The notes under the pieces were generated by a model. It made no database searches and was not told the DNA's origin. It saw nothing but the letters and a program-made list of their open reading frames with translations. Positions 34,035-42,916 of a DNA stretch of 64,000 nucleotides are shown piece after piece (positions within the stretch are counted from its first letter, which is position 1; the number at the start of each line of letters is the position of its first letter). The stretch spans positions 124,001-188,000 of the forward strand of contig NZ_JAKZLA010000003.1 in NCBI RefSeq assembly GCF_022808775.1, written 5' to 3'. The DNA comes from Geothrix terrae (lineage in GTDB: Bacteria > Acidobacteriota > Holophagae > Holophagales > Holophagaceae). Position numbers and translations under genes: made by a program.

Positions 34035-35963
34035 CAGGTGGACCAGCCCTCCGGCCCGTACCCCCTGCTCGACTCCCTGGTCGCCCCCCAGCAGGTCCGC
34101 CACTTCACCCCGGAGCAGCTGGAGCAGCTGGCGGCGGAGGTGCGGGCCTTCATCATCGCCTCCGTATCTGAGACCGGCGGCCACTTCAGCTCCAACCTCG
34201 GCACGGTGGAGCTGACGGTGGCCCTCTTCCACCACTTCGACTTCCTCCAGGACCGCATCGTGTGGGATGTGGGCCACCAGGCCTATCCCCACAAGATCCT
34301 CACGGGCCGCAAGGACCGCTTCCCCACCCTGCGCCAGCACCACGGCCTGTCGGGCTTCCTCAAGCGGGACGAGAGCCCCTACGACCACTTCGGCGCCGGC
34401 CACGCCAGCACGAGCATCTCCGCCGCCCTCGGCATGGCCAAGGCGCGGGATCTCCAGAAGCAGGATCACGCCTGCATCGCCGTCATCGGCGATGGTTCCA
34501 TGACCGCCGGCATGGCCTTCGAGGGCCTCAACCAGGCGGGCTACCTGGAGACGAAGAACTTCCTGGTGATCCTCAACGACAACGACATGAGCATCAACCC
34601 GAATGTCGGCTCGCTGCAGGGCTACCTGAACCAGATCATGTCGGGCCAGTACTACCAGCGCTGGCGGGACCGCATCGAGCACGCCATCAAGGCCATCCCG
34701 CTGGAAGGCCTCAGCAAGGGCGTGGCCAAGGCCGCCAAGTGGAGCGAGGAGAGCATCAAGCGCCTGATGGTGCCGGGCCTGCTCTTCGAGGACCTGGGAT
34801 TCCGCTACATCGGGCCCGTGAACGGCCATGACCTGAATGCCACGTCCAAGGCCCTCGCCGAAGCCAAGGAGAAGATGAAGGACGGCCCCGTGCTGCTCCA
34901 CGTGCAGACCAAGAAGGGCTACGGCTACGAGCCCGCCGTGCAGGATCCCCTGAAGTGGCACGGCGTGACGGCCTTCGACGCCGAATCCGGCGAGATCATC
35001 AAGGTCCAGGGGGACCCGGCGAAGCCGGCCCCGCCCAGCTACACCAGCATCTTCGGCAAGGCCCTGGTGGACCTGGCCCGGCGGGACGAGAAGATCGTGG
35101 GCATCACCGCCGCCATGCTCGACGGCACCGGGCTGAACCTGCTGCAGAAGGCCTTCCCGGACCGCTGCTTCGACGTGGGCATCGCCGAGCAGCACGCCGT
35201 CACCTTCGCCGCGGGACTCGCGGCCCAGGGGATGCGGCCCGTGTGCGCCATCTACAGCACCTTCCTGCAGCGGGGCTTCGACCAGGTGGCCCACGATGTC
35301 TGCATCCAGGACCTGCCCGTGACCTTCGCCCTCGACCGGGCCGGCATCGTGGGCGCCGATGGCCCCACCCACCACGGCCTCTACGACCTGGCCTACCTGC
35401 GCTGCCTGCCCAACCTCATCCTCATGGCCCCCAAGGACGAGAACGAGCTGCGGCGCATGCTGCTGACGGCCCTCTACTGCGGCCATCCCGCCGCGCTGCG
35501 CTACCCCCGGGGCAACGGCCTGGGCGTGGCCCTGGAGGAACCCATCACGGCCCTGCCCGTGGGCAAGGGCGAGTTGCTGCGCGAAGGAACCGACCTGCTG
35601 CTCTGCGCCCTGGGCGCCATGGTGGAGCCGGCCCGGAAGATCGCGGAGGCCCTGGCCGGAGAGGGAATCTCTTGCGCCGTCATCAACGCGCGGTTCGTGA
35701 AGCCCCTTGACGGCGCCCTCATCCATGCCTGGGCGGGCCGCTGCAAGGCCGTGGTGACCCTCGAAGAAGGCTGCGCCCCGGGCGGCTTCAGCGGAGCCGT
35801 GGCCGAGTCGCTGGCCGATGCGGGCCTGATCCGGCCCCTCCTCCGCTGCGCCGTTGCCGACCATCTCATCCACCATGGCGATCCCAGGCGCCTGCTGGAA
35901 GAAGAAGGCCTCAGCCCCGAGGCGCTCGAAGGCAGGATCCGGACTTTCTTCCGTGACATCTAA
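34035..35963 (+). CDS. dxs: 1-deoxy-D-xylulose-5-phosphate synthase
   Basis: First step of the MEP isoprenoid pathway, joining pyruvate and glyceraldehyde-3-phosphate on TPP. The 642-residue product has SSNLGTVELTVALH-type substrate residues, WDVGHQAYPHKILTGR, the TPP motif GDGSMTAGMAFEGLNQAG near residue 155, NDNDMSINPNVG, and the catalytic Glu of GIAEQHAVTFAAG. I start at GTG 34035, five bases after ispA, because the ATG at 33954 would overlap ispA by 76 bases; neither has a strong ribosome binding site. Confidence 0.95.
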   Translation, partial: QVDQPSGPYPLLDSLVAPQQVRHFTPEQLEQLAAEVRAFIIASVSETGGHFSSNLGTVELTVALFHHFDFLQDRIVWDVGHQAYPHKILTGRKDRFPTLRQHHGLSGFLKRDESPYDHFGAGHASTSISAALGMAKARDLQKQDHACIAVIGDGSMTAGMAFEGLNQAGYLETKNFLVILNDNDMSINPNVGSLQGYLNQIMSGQYYQRWRDRIEHAIKAIPLEGLSKGVAKAAKWSEESIKRLMVPGLLFEDLGFRYIGPVNGHDLNATSKALAEAKEKMKDGPVLLHVQTKKGYGYEPAVQDPLKWHGVTAFDAESGEIIKVQGDPAKPAPPSYTSIFGKALVDLARRDEKIVGITAAMLDGTGLNLLQKAFPDRCFDVGIAEQHAVTFAAGLAAQGMRPVCAIYSTFLQRGFDQVAHDVCIQDLPVTFALDRAGIVGADGPTHHGLYDLAYLRCLPNLILMAPKDENELRRMLLTALYCGHPAALRYPRGNGLGVALEEPITALPVGKGELLREGTDLLLCALGAMVEPARKIAEALAGEGISCAVINARFVKPLDGALIHAWAGRCKAVVTLEEGCAPGGFSGAVAESLADAGLIRPLLRCAVADHLIHHGDPRRLLEEEGLSPEALEGRIRTFFRDI

Positions 35964-36047
35964 GTAAAACCTTGCGAAAGATCGCTGGAATTCCTATGGT
36001 TGGTCCCAACCCGCCGTGGCAGCGCGTTCTTTCCCGAGGCTCTCGTG

Positions 36048-36944
36048 AGGTCATTCCCTATCTACGCGTCCATCCTGGGCGCCCTCCTCTGTCTAACCTC
36101 CGTGACGGCTTCCGCCCAGGCCTGGGATGCGGCCGGCAAGGCGACCAGTTGGGCCAAGCAGGACCGGGATGATTCCTTCACCTTCTACGACGCCTCCACG
36201 CGCAACCTCTACACCTGGGTCCGGGACGGCGGTCTCCTGGGGACCCTGCCCCTCGGGAAGCTCGATGAGGAGCCGGAACGCTGGGTCATCGACCCCCGCA
36301 ACACCGCCTGGATCGCCCACGGCACCTCCCTGACCCACATCGACCGGACCGGCCGGGTGCTGGGCAGCGTGAAGCTCCACGCCGAGGTGAGCGATGTCTG
36401 CTGGGACGCGGTGGGCATCATCCTCTCCTTCCGCACGCCCGAACCCTATGTCGAGAAGCGCGACTTCCGCAACGCGGAGGTGATCTGGTCCTTCGGCGCG
36501 AAGCCCTCGAAGAAGGAGGGTCCGGCCCCCCAGAACCGGCGTCCCCTCGCGCTTGACGACAGCGGCAACATCCTGATGGCCGATGGCAGCTCCCTGAACC
36601 TCAGCATCCTGGACGCCAACACCGGCCGGAAGATCGGCGAAACCGCCCTGAAGTTCCACGGCGCCCCCACTCCGGCCCTCGAGGGCGACACCACCAGCCG
36701 CGGCCCCCTGGCGGTCTGGGTGGGCAAGGGCGTGATCTTCGCCGCCGTGAAGGCCTCCCAGGTGCCGGCGGCCCAGCGGGGCACCCTCCAGGGCTTGGCC
36801 CTGGCCCGGCTGGACCTCCCGCACGCCAGCCTCGACTTCCTGCCCACCGGCCTGGACGAGAGCCACATCCTGGTGGGTGTCCTGGATTCCGATGCGGTGT
36901 TCGTCAATCCCAAGGGCGGCCTGATGCTGGTGGGCGTCAAGTAG
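36048..36944 (+). CDS. Secreted protein of unknown function, propeller-like
   Basis: The 298-residue product has a signal peptide (YASILGALLCLTSVTASAQA), then repeating segments such as WVIDPRNTAWIAHGTSLTHIDRTGRVLG and LALDDSGNILMADGSSLNLSILD that resemble blades of a beta-propeller. I do not recognise a family. The GTG at 36048 has GAGG before it and gives a compact signal peptide; an upstream ATG at 36000 would add 16 residues without a good site. It follows dxs on the same strand and converges on the 5'-nucleotidase gene. Confidence 0.7.
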   Translation, partial: RSFPIYASILGALLCLTSVTASAQAWDAAGKATSWAKQDRDDSFTFYDASTRNLYTWVRDGGLLGTLPLGKLDEEPERWVIDPRNTAWIAHGTSLTHIDRTGRVLGSVKLHAEVSDVCWDAVGIILSFRTPEPYVEKRDFRNAEVIWSFGAKPSKKEGPAPQNRRPLALDDSGNILMADGSSLNLSILDANTGRKIGETALKFHGAPTPALEGDTTSRGPLAVWVGKGVIFAAVKASQVPAAQRGTLQGLALARLDLPHASLDFLPTGLDESHILVGVLDSDAVFVNPKGGLMLVGVK

Positions 36945-36966
36945 CTCCAGCCACCCGAGCCGGGGA

Positions 36967-38574
36967 TCACCGGGCCTGGTTCAGGACCCTTTCCCGATCC
37001 AGGTAGGGGATGGTCCGCCAGGTGTTGGGGACGGCCGGATTCAGCGTGGGATGGGCCAGGACATAGGCCAGCAGCAGGTTCCGCTGGGAGGCTTCGGTCA
37101 CCAGGTCCGGAGCGCCCTTGAAGCCGATGGCCTCCATGTAGCCTCCGCCGCCCCACAGGCGATAGGTGGAGAGGGCGAGGGTGAAGGTCTGGGCGGGCTT
37201 CACGGGCTGGCCCTGGAAGCTGAGGCCGACCACCCGGCTGCCGACGGGCCGGCCCAGGTCCAGCGCGTAGGCCACGCCATCCACCAGATCGAAGTCGTGG
37301 ATGGGCACGTCGCGGTTGTAGAGTTCTGGCTCCCAGCTGTAGGTGTAGTGCCGGGCCGCATGCTCCAGGTAGGCCTTGAGCTGGGCCCCGGTGATGCGGA
37401 TGCGCGCCACCTGGTTCTCGTAGGGCGACAGGGCGTAGAACTGCCGCACGCTGGTGGGGCCCTTGGGGATGAAGAGCTTGGCGCCGGGGCTGGCCGCGGC
37501 GGAAAGCTGGGCCCCCGTGGCCTGCCGCTGCACCTGGTGGATCAACTGCATCAGCGGGGTGTCCTCCATGCGGGACCAGCGGCTGTCCAGGTCCACCGTC
37601 AGGCTGGTGGCGGCGGTGTCGAGGTAGCGATCCGTGGCTGCGCGCAGGTCCGCAGTCAGGCTCAGCACCTCCGGGTCCACCGGCGTGTCGGACTCCGGCC
37701 GGATGAGCCTGCCTTGGCTCGCGATGACCTGCCAGCGGCCCCGCTCCTTCCGCAGGCTCAGGTCCACCACGGCGAGGGCCCGGCCATGGGCCTGGGCCTG
37801 CAGGATGGGAATTCCCTTGTGCTCGGTCTGGATGGCCTGGTGGGTATGGCCCGTGAGGATGGCATCGAGGCCGGGCACCTGATCCGCCAGGCGGAGCGCC
37901 TCATTCTCGTCGCCCTCCCTGCCGTCGGCCTGCCCCAGGCCCGAATGGACCAGGGCCACCACCACGTCGGCCTTCTCCTTGTCGCGGAGGCGGGGCACCA
38001 GCTCGCGGGCGGTGGCCACGATATCCCGGAACGCCAGGCCGGCCCCGTTCTGCGGTCCGGCCAGGACGGCGGTCCGGGGGGTGGTGAAGCCCACGAGGGC
38101 CACCCGGATGCCGCCGACGGTCACCAGGACGTGGGCCGGAAAGGCCTGGCCGCCCTTGGCCGTGAGGGTGTTGGCCGACAGGAAGGGGAACCGGGCCTGC
38201 TTCTCCACCTCGCGCAGCAGATCCTGGCCGAAGTCGTACTCGTGGTTGCCCACGGCCATGGCGGCATAGCCCAGCGTGTTCATGATGGCCACGCTGGGTT
38301 CCGGCAGGTCGCGGCGGAGGGTGTTCCGCACATAGTTGAGCGGTTCGCCCTGGATCGTGTCCCCGCAGTCCACCAGGATCGTGTCCGGGTTCAGGGCCTT
38401 CTGCCGGCGGATCAGCGTGGCGACCTTCGCCCAGCCCAGGTTCGCGGGCTGGAGGCTGAAGGTGTCCTCGGCCATCACGTGCCCATGCATATCCGTGGTG
38501 CCAAGAATCTGAATCCGGGCCTCTTGGGCCTGGAGGCCCAGCGCGATCAACAGGATCCAGAACCAATGGCGCAT
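36967..38574 (-). CDS. Secreted 5'-nucleotidase / bifunctional metallophosphoesterase
   Basis: The 535-residue product has a signal peptide (HWFWILLIALGLQA), a calcineurin-like phosphoesterase domain with LGTTDMHGH, VDCGDTIQG, AVGNHEYDFG and GHTHQAI metal motifs, and a C-terminal 5'-nucleotidase domain from about residue 320 with the substrate-stacking aromatic segment. It removes phosphate from nucleotides (or 2',3'-cyclic nucleotides) in the periplasm to allow nucleoside uptake. GGAGG precedes the ATG at 38574. Divergent from the next gene. Confidence 0.93.
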   Translation of the reverse strand: MRHWFWILLIALGLQAQEARIQILGTTDMHGHVMAEDTFSLQPANLGWAKVATLIRRQKALNPDTILVDCGDTIQGEPLNYVRNTLRRDLPEPSVAIMNTLGYAAMAVGNHEYDFGQDLLREVEKQARFPFLSANTLTAKGGQAFPAHVLVTVGGIRVALVGFTTPRTAVLAGPQNGAGLAFRDIVATARELVPRLRDKEKADVVVALVHSGLGQADGREGDENEALRLADQVPGLDAILTGHTHQAIQTEHKGIPILQAQAHGRALAVVDLSLRKERGRWQVIASQGRLIRPESDTPVDPEVLSLTADLRAATDRYLDTAATSLTVDLDSRWSRMEDTPLMQLIHQVQRQATGAQLSAAASPGAKLFIPKGPTSVRQFYALSPYENQVARIRITGAQLKAYLEHAARHYTYSWEPELYNRDVPIHDFDLVDGVAYALDLGRPVGSRVVGLSFQGQPVKPAQTFTLALSTYRLWGGGGYMEAIGFKGAPDLVTEASQRNLLLAYVLAHPTLNPAVPNTWRTIPYLDRERVLNQAR

Positions 38575-38674
38575 GCAGCCTCCGGGACCGGCCGCCAACC
38601 CGTGGTTGGATGGGACCGTCTTCAAGGGTAAACTTTCCCTTCACCCAAGGATGCCCCCTCTTTCCGGAGCCCCC

Positions 38675-39139
38675 ATGCAAGAAGTCCAGATCAAGGCCCC
38701 CAAGCACGAATTCACACTGCTTTGCGATGATATCCGCCAGGAAATGGGCGGCAAGACCTCGCTGATGGGCCTGTACGACCACCACATCGTGGTGCCCCAG
38801 GTGCCCTTCACCCTGCCCAAGGTGTGCTTCTACACCCGCTTCTCGCGCATGGACGGCCAGTTCAAGTTCGGCTTCTCCATCGTGAGCCCCACCGGTGACC
38901 GCAAGGACGTGATCCGCGACAGCGACGTGCAGATCCCCGACGGCGCCAAGGAAGGCACCTTCAACGTCATCGCGGCTCCCTTCGAAGTGACCGCCGAAGG
39001 CGTCTACGAGGTGATCATCGCCCTCACCAAGGGCGCCGACCGCTTCGAATACGTCTACAAGTTCGCCATCTCCGACGCCAGCCGCCTCCAGGCCGAGTAC
39101 GAGAAGGCCATGGCCGAGGCCGGACAGGGCGGTAACTGA
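38675..39139 (+). CDS. DUF6941-like cytoplasmic protein
   Basis: The 154-residue product has no signal peptide and starts with a beta-rich domain: FTLLCDDIRQEMGGKTSLMGLYDHHIVV, a pattern I associate with the DUF6941 family of unknown function. GGAG lies seven bases before the ATG at 38675. A strong terminator follows, so it is a single-gene unit. Confidence 0.7.
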   Translation: MQEVQIKAPKHEFTLLCDDIRQEMGGKTSLMGLYDHHIVVPQVPFTLPKVCFYTRFSRMDGQFKFGFSIVSPTGDRKDVIRDSDVQIPDGAKEGTFNVIAAPFEVTAEGVYEVIIALTKGADRFEYVYKFAISDASRLQAEYEKAMAEAGQGGN

Positions 39140-39166
39140 GCTTCAGCCCACAGGCTGTCGGCTTCC

Positions 39167-39197
39167 AGCGCGGCGCCCTCGGGCGCCGCGCTTTTTT
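39167..39197 (+). terminator. Terminator after the DUF6941-like gene
   Basis: A perfect 12-bp GC stem (39167-39178 with 39181-39192) with a 2-nt loop is followed by TTTTT. Confidence 0.92.
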
Positions 39198-39240
39198 CAG
39201 CCGGCCCTGACGGCCGGCCCATTCCAGGGAGGGCAGGCAC

Positions 39241-40140
39241 GTGCAGTTCCGGCATCTGGAGACTTTCGCGATGGTGGCGGCCACGCTGAATGTCACGCGC
39301 GCCGCCGAACGGCTGCACCTGGCCCAGTCGAGCGTGACCGAACAGATCCAGGCCCTGGAGCAGGACCTCGGGACCGCCCTGTTCGACCGCTCCGGCCGGA
39401 AGTTGGCCCTGACCCCCGCCGGGGTCCGGCTGCTGGCCTACGCCCAGGAGCTCCTGGACCTGGCCGCGGAGGCCCGGAACGCCGTGGCCAAGTCGACGAG
39501 GGCCATGGGGGGCACCTTGAGATTGGGCACCCTCGAGACCCTGGCCTCGGGCCGGGTGCCGGCGCTGCTGGCGGCCTACAGCCGGGCGCACCCCGGCGTG
39601 AAGCTCGTGCTGGGGACCGGCAACAGCCGCGAGCTGCGGGAGCGCGTGAAGGGCCGGGCCGTGGATGCCGCCTTCGTGCTCGGCCCCCCAGGCGAGGATT
39701 CCGACCTCCAGGAAGAACCGGTCGGCGAGGAGCGGCTGGTGCTGGCCGTCCCCCCGGGACACCGGTTGGAAGGCCTCGGCCCGGTCCGGCCCGCCGACCT
39801 GGCCGCCGAGGCCTTCCTCGCGACGGAACCCGGTTGCGTCTACCGCCAGCTGCTCGACCGTGCTTTCGAGGCGGCCGCCCTCCCCCCACCCAGGATCGTG
39901 GGGGAGTTCAGCAGCCTGGGAACCGTCCGGTCCCTCGTGGAGGCTGGCTCGGGCTGCGCCCTGGTTCCGTTCGCCGCGGTGGCCGAGGCCATCCTGCGCG
40001 GGAGCCTCGTGGCCCTCCCCTGGGACGGCCCCCTCCGTTCCGCCCAGGTCACCCTGCTGTGGCGGAGACACCGGGAGCCGCCGCCCGCGCTCGGGTCGTT
40101 CCTGGCCATGGCCCGCCAGGGGCCCTGGTTCGTCAAATGA
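39241..40140 (+). CDS. LysR-family transcriptional regulator
   Basis: The 299-residue product has the N-terminal winged helix (FRHLETFAMVAATLNVTRAAERLHLAQSSVTEQIQALE) and a periplasmic-binding-protein-like effector domain (about residues 90-299). It starts with GTG at 39241 preceded by GGGAGG. Usually a LysR gene is divergent from its target; here the neighbour downstream converges, with an 8-base overlap of the stops, so the target is unclear. Confidence 0.95.
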   Translation: MQFRHLETFAMVAATLNVTRAAERLHLAQSSVTEQIQALEQDLGTALFDRSGRKLALTPAGVRLLAYAQELLDLAAEARNAVAKSTRAMGGTLRLGTLETLASGRVPALLAAYSRAHPGVKLVLGTGNSRELRERVKGRAVDAAFVLGPPGEDSDLQEEPVGEERLVLAVPPGHRLEGLGPVRPADLAAEAFLATEPGCVYRQLLDRAFEAAALPPPRIVGEFSSLGTVRSLVEAGSGCALVPFAAVAEAILRGSLVALPWDGPLRSAQVTLLWRRHREPPPALGSFLAMARQGPWFVK

Positions 40141-40867
40141 GGCGATGGCCGCCGTCCGCGTGAAGCACCGTTCCCGTGATGAATCCATTCCGCATGACGG
40201 CCTCGATGGCTTCGGCGATGTCGGCGGGTCTTCCGATCCTCCCGACGGGTAGACGTCGCGCCATGCCCTCCAGGATCTCGGCCTTGCCGGCCCCCGCGAC
40301 GGCCTCCCAGATCGGCGTGTCCACCCACCCTGGAGAGACCGCATTCACGCGAATGGGCGCCAGTTCGACGGCCAGAGCCCGCACCAGCGACTCCAGCGCG
40401 CCGTTGGCCGCCGCGACCAGGGAACCCTTGGACAGCGGGCGATGGGCGGCGATGCCGGAGGTGAACGTGATCGTTCCTCCGGGAGCCAGCCTCGGCGCGC
40501 CATGCTTGGCAAGCAGCCAGGGGCCGATCACCTTCGAGTCCATCACCCGCCGCGCGGCCGCCACCTCCAGGTCCGGGAGCGGGGCGTAGGCGCCGCTCAT
40601 GTCGGCCGCTGTGGTCACGAGGTGATCCAGCGGCCCGATTTCCTCGAACAGCCGGACCACATCCGCCTCGTCCGTGGCGTCCGCCACGAGGGCCCTGGGC
40701 CGACCCAGAGCAGCCAGTTCGGTGCAGGCCTTCGCCAGCCGCTCCGGCGATCGGCCCACGATCGTCACAGTGTCACCCTGGGCCAGCAGACTCCCCGCCA
40801 GGGCGAGCCCCATGCCCGAACTCCCCCCGACGACGAGGATGTGGCGGGCCAGGCGTGCGTTCATCAT
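40133..40867 (-). CDS. SDR-fold protein lacking the YxxxK catalytic pair
   Basis: The 244-residue product has the Rossmann cofactor loop GGSSGMGLAL and the SDR C-terminal pattern RVNAVSPGWVDTP, so it binds a nicotinamide cofactor. Counting 13 residues from the Ser in FTSGIAAH, where SDRs have Tyr, this protein has Leu-Val (GSLVAAANGALESL), and no Lys follows four residues later. It therefore cannot use normal SDR chemistry. The start at 40867 has GGAGG nine bases before it; ATGs at 40873 and 40864 are alternatives. Its stop overlaps that of the LysR gene. Confidence 0.88.
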   Translation of the reverse strand: MMNARLARHILVVGGSSGMGLALAGSLLAQGDTVTIVGRSPERLAKACTELAALGRPRALVADATDEADVVRLFEEIGPLDHLVTTAADMSGAYAPLPDLEVAAARRVMDSKVIGPWLLAKHGAPRLAPGGTITFTSGIAAHRPLSKGSLVAAANGALESLVRALAVELAPIRVNAVSPGWVDTPIWEAVAGAGKAEILEGMARRLPVGRIGRPADIAEAIEAVMRNGFITGTVLHADGGHRLI

Positions 40868-41059
40868 GTCCATGTTCCTCCTTCCCGCTGGAGTCACCCG
40901 GCGGATGGGGGAGTATCCCGGGGGGAGGGCCCCGGCTGGAAACGGGAAGATTCGATGAAAGCCATCGGAGATCCCGATGACTTCCCGGGCTCCTCGGATG
41001 GGCCGCATCCACCGAGCGCCATTGCCCCTAGACTGGAAGGCGGAGGCCAAAAGGGCGCC

Positions 41060-42061
41060 ATGTCCGACCGCTACGCCAAGCAACGCATCTTTCTAGGCCG
41101 CGAGGCGGATGAGGCTCTGCGGTCCAAGCGCGTGGCGGTCCTGGGCCTGGGGGCCCTGGGCTCGGTCATCGCCCCCTGGCTGGCCCGGGCGGGCGTGGGC
41201 CACCTCACCCTCATCGACCGCGACCTGGTGGAGGCCAGCAACCTCCAGCGCCAGCTCCTCTACGGCGAGTCGGACCTGGGCCGTCCGAAGGCGGAAGTGG
41301 CCGCGGAGCGGCTGAATGAAGCCAATTCGAGCATCGAGTTGGCGCCCGTGGTGGCGGACCTCACCAGCGGCAACGCCCGGGAGCTGCTGTCGGGCTTCGA
41401 CCTCATCTGCGACGGCACCGACAACTTCGAGGCCCGCTTCCTCATCAACGATGTGGCCATCCTCACGGGCACGCCCTGGATCTACGCCGGCGCCATCGGC
41501 GGCGAAGGCGTCGTCTGGCCCCTGAACCCGCCGCACACGCCTTGCCTGCGCTGCCTCCTCGAGGAGCCCCCGGCGGGTGGCGACGTGGACACCTGCGACA
41601 GCGCCGGCGTGCTGGGCCCCGCCGTGGGGGTCATCGCCAGTTGGGCGGCCCTGGAGGCCATCAAGGTCCTTACGGGGAAGACGCCTCATGCCGACCTGGC
41701 CCGCTTCGACTTCTGGCACGACGAGCGCCAGTTCCTGAAGCCTCCCAAGACCCGCTGCCGCTTCTGCACGGAGAAGGTCACCGAATTCCTGGACGACCGC
41801 TGGACCCTCAAGGCCAGTGCCCTCTGCGGCCTGGAGGGGGTGCAGATCCGTGTCAATCCGCCCGGGAAACTGGACCTGGCGGCGCTGAAGGCCCGCCTGG
41901 AGACCCGCACCCGCAGCCCCTGGAAGCAGGCCGGCCTCATGCTCAAGGGCCAGGACGGCCCCGACGAGATCACCCTCTTCGCCGACGGCCGCGCCCTCGT
42001 CCACGGCCCCATGACCCCCGAGCGCGCCCGCAGCTGGTACACCGAGGTCGTGGGGTGCTGA
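41060..42061 (+). CDS. ThiF/MoeB/HesA-family E1-like adenylyltransferase
   Basis: Adenylates the C-terminal glycine of a ubiquitin-like sulphur carrier (ThiS or MoaD). The 333-residue product has the ATP loop VLGLGALGSVIAPWLARAG, DRDLVEASNLQRQ, DGTDNFEARFLIND, two zinc pairs (CLRC near residue 170 and CRFC near 235) and an extra C-terminal domain of about 80 residues. Rhodanese is absent. Both thiC and moaA occur in this window but neither is adjacent, so the partner carrier cannot be chosen. Confidence 0.93.
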   Translation: MSDRYAKQRIFLGREADEALRSKRVAVLGLGALGSVIAPWLARAGVGHLTLIDRDLVEASNLQRQLLYGESDLGRPKAEVAAERLNEANSSIELAPVVADLTSGNARELLSGFDLICDGTDNFEARFLINDVAILTGTPWIYAGAIGGEGVVWPLNPPHTPCLRCLLEEPPAGGDVDTCDSAGVLGPAVGVIASWAALEAIKVLTGKTPHADLARFDFWHDERQFLKPPKTRCRFCTEKVTEFLDDRWTLKASALCGLEGVQIRVNPPGKLDLAALKARLETRTRSPWKQAGLMLKGQDGPDEITLFADGRALVHGPMTPERARSWYTEVVGC

Positions 42062-42081
42062 GGCTGAAGAGAAATGGGGAT

Positions 42082-42173
42082 AAGCGGAGGACTACGAAGG
42101 GGGCGAAGGAAAGCGGAGAATCATCGCCCTCCACAGCCTCCGTTTCCCTCGGCTCCTCTGCTTTCCTCCGCTT
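42082..42173. repeat. Long imperfect inverted repeat, purine-rich left arm
   Basis: Positions 42082-42091 pair perfectly with 42164-42173 (10 bp), and an inner stem pairs around 42108-42118 with 42138-42147, leaving a 19-nt loop. The left arm repeats GCGAAGG and GCGGAG units. It lies between the E1-like gene and rdgB. Further on, GTATCGCC/GGCGATAC forms a second hairpin near 42233-42251. Confidence 0.75.
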
Positions 42174-42300
42174 TCAACATTCCTTGTCTCTGATGCACAG
42201 GTGATATCCCCATGCTGAAGATCCTCCTCTTGGTATCGCCTGCGGCGATACGCAAGACCTCGCCACCCAGCCATGATTCCTCTCTCAATCAGGTGAATGC

Positions 42301-42909
42301 TTGATCGTCCATTCCCCCCTCAAGATCGTTCTCGCCTCCCGGAACGCCGGAAAGCTGCGCGAATTCACGGAGCTGTTGCCTGAGGTCACCTTCGTGCCCT
42401 GGCCGGCGGACGCGCCGGAGCTGCCGGAGACCGGTGCGTTCTTCCAGGACAATGCCCTGCAGAAGGCGGAGGGCGCGCGGGCTTGGTGGCGCGAGCACGG
42501 TGCGGAGCCCGTGGATGGCGTGCTGGCGGATGATTCGGGCCTCTGCGTGGACGCGCTGTGGGGCGGCCCGGGCGTATTGTCCGCCCGATTCGCACCTGAC
42601 CTGCCCACCTACCGCGACAAGAACCGCCGCCTGCTGGCCATGGTCCCGGATGGGGCGGACCGCTCGGCCCGGTTCGTGTGCGTGCTGGCCTACGCGCCCC
42701 TGCGCGGCGAATCCCTCACGGCCAGCGGGGCGGTGGAGGGCTCTCTGGCCTTCGATCACCGCGGCGACGGCGGCTTCGGCTACGACCCCATCTTCATCCC
42801 CGACGGCTTCGACCGGACCTTTGGCGAGCTGCCCCCGGAGACCAAGCACACCCTCAGCCACCGCGCCCGGGCGTGTGTCGCGCTACGAGCGCGGCTCGGT
42901 TTGGACTGA
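42301..42909 (+). CDS. rdgB: RdgB/HAM1-family non-canonical purine NTP pyrophosphatase
   Basis: Hydrolyses dITP and XTP to keep deaminated purines out of nucleic acids. The 202-residue product has IVLASRNAGKLREF at the N-terminus, the catalytic LADDSGLCVDAL motif near residue 78, DGGFGYDPIFIP and the SHRARA C-terminal motif. It starts with TTG at 42301; AGGTG lies about 8 bases before it and no ATG or GTG upstream keeps frame with a good site. Confidence 0.95.
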   Translation: MIVHSPLKIVLASRNAGKLREFTELLPEVTFVPWPADAPELPETGAFFQDNALQKAEGARAWWREHGAEPVDGVLADDSGLCVDALWGGPGVLSARFAPDLPTYRDKNRRLLAMVPDGADRSARFVCVLAYAPLRGESLTASGAVEGSLAFDHRGDGGFGYDPIFIPDGFDRTFGELPPETKHTLSHRARACVALRARLGLD

Positions 42910-42916
42910 CAACCAT

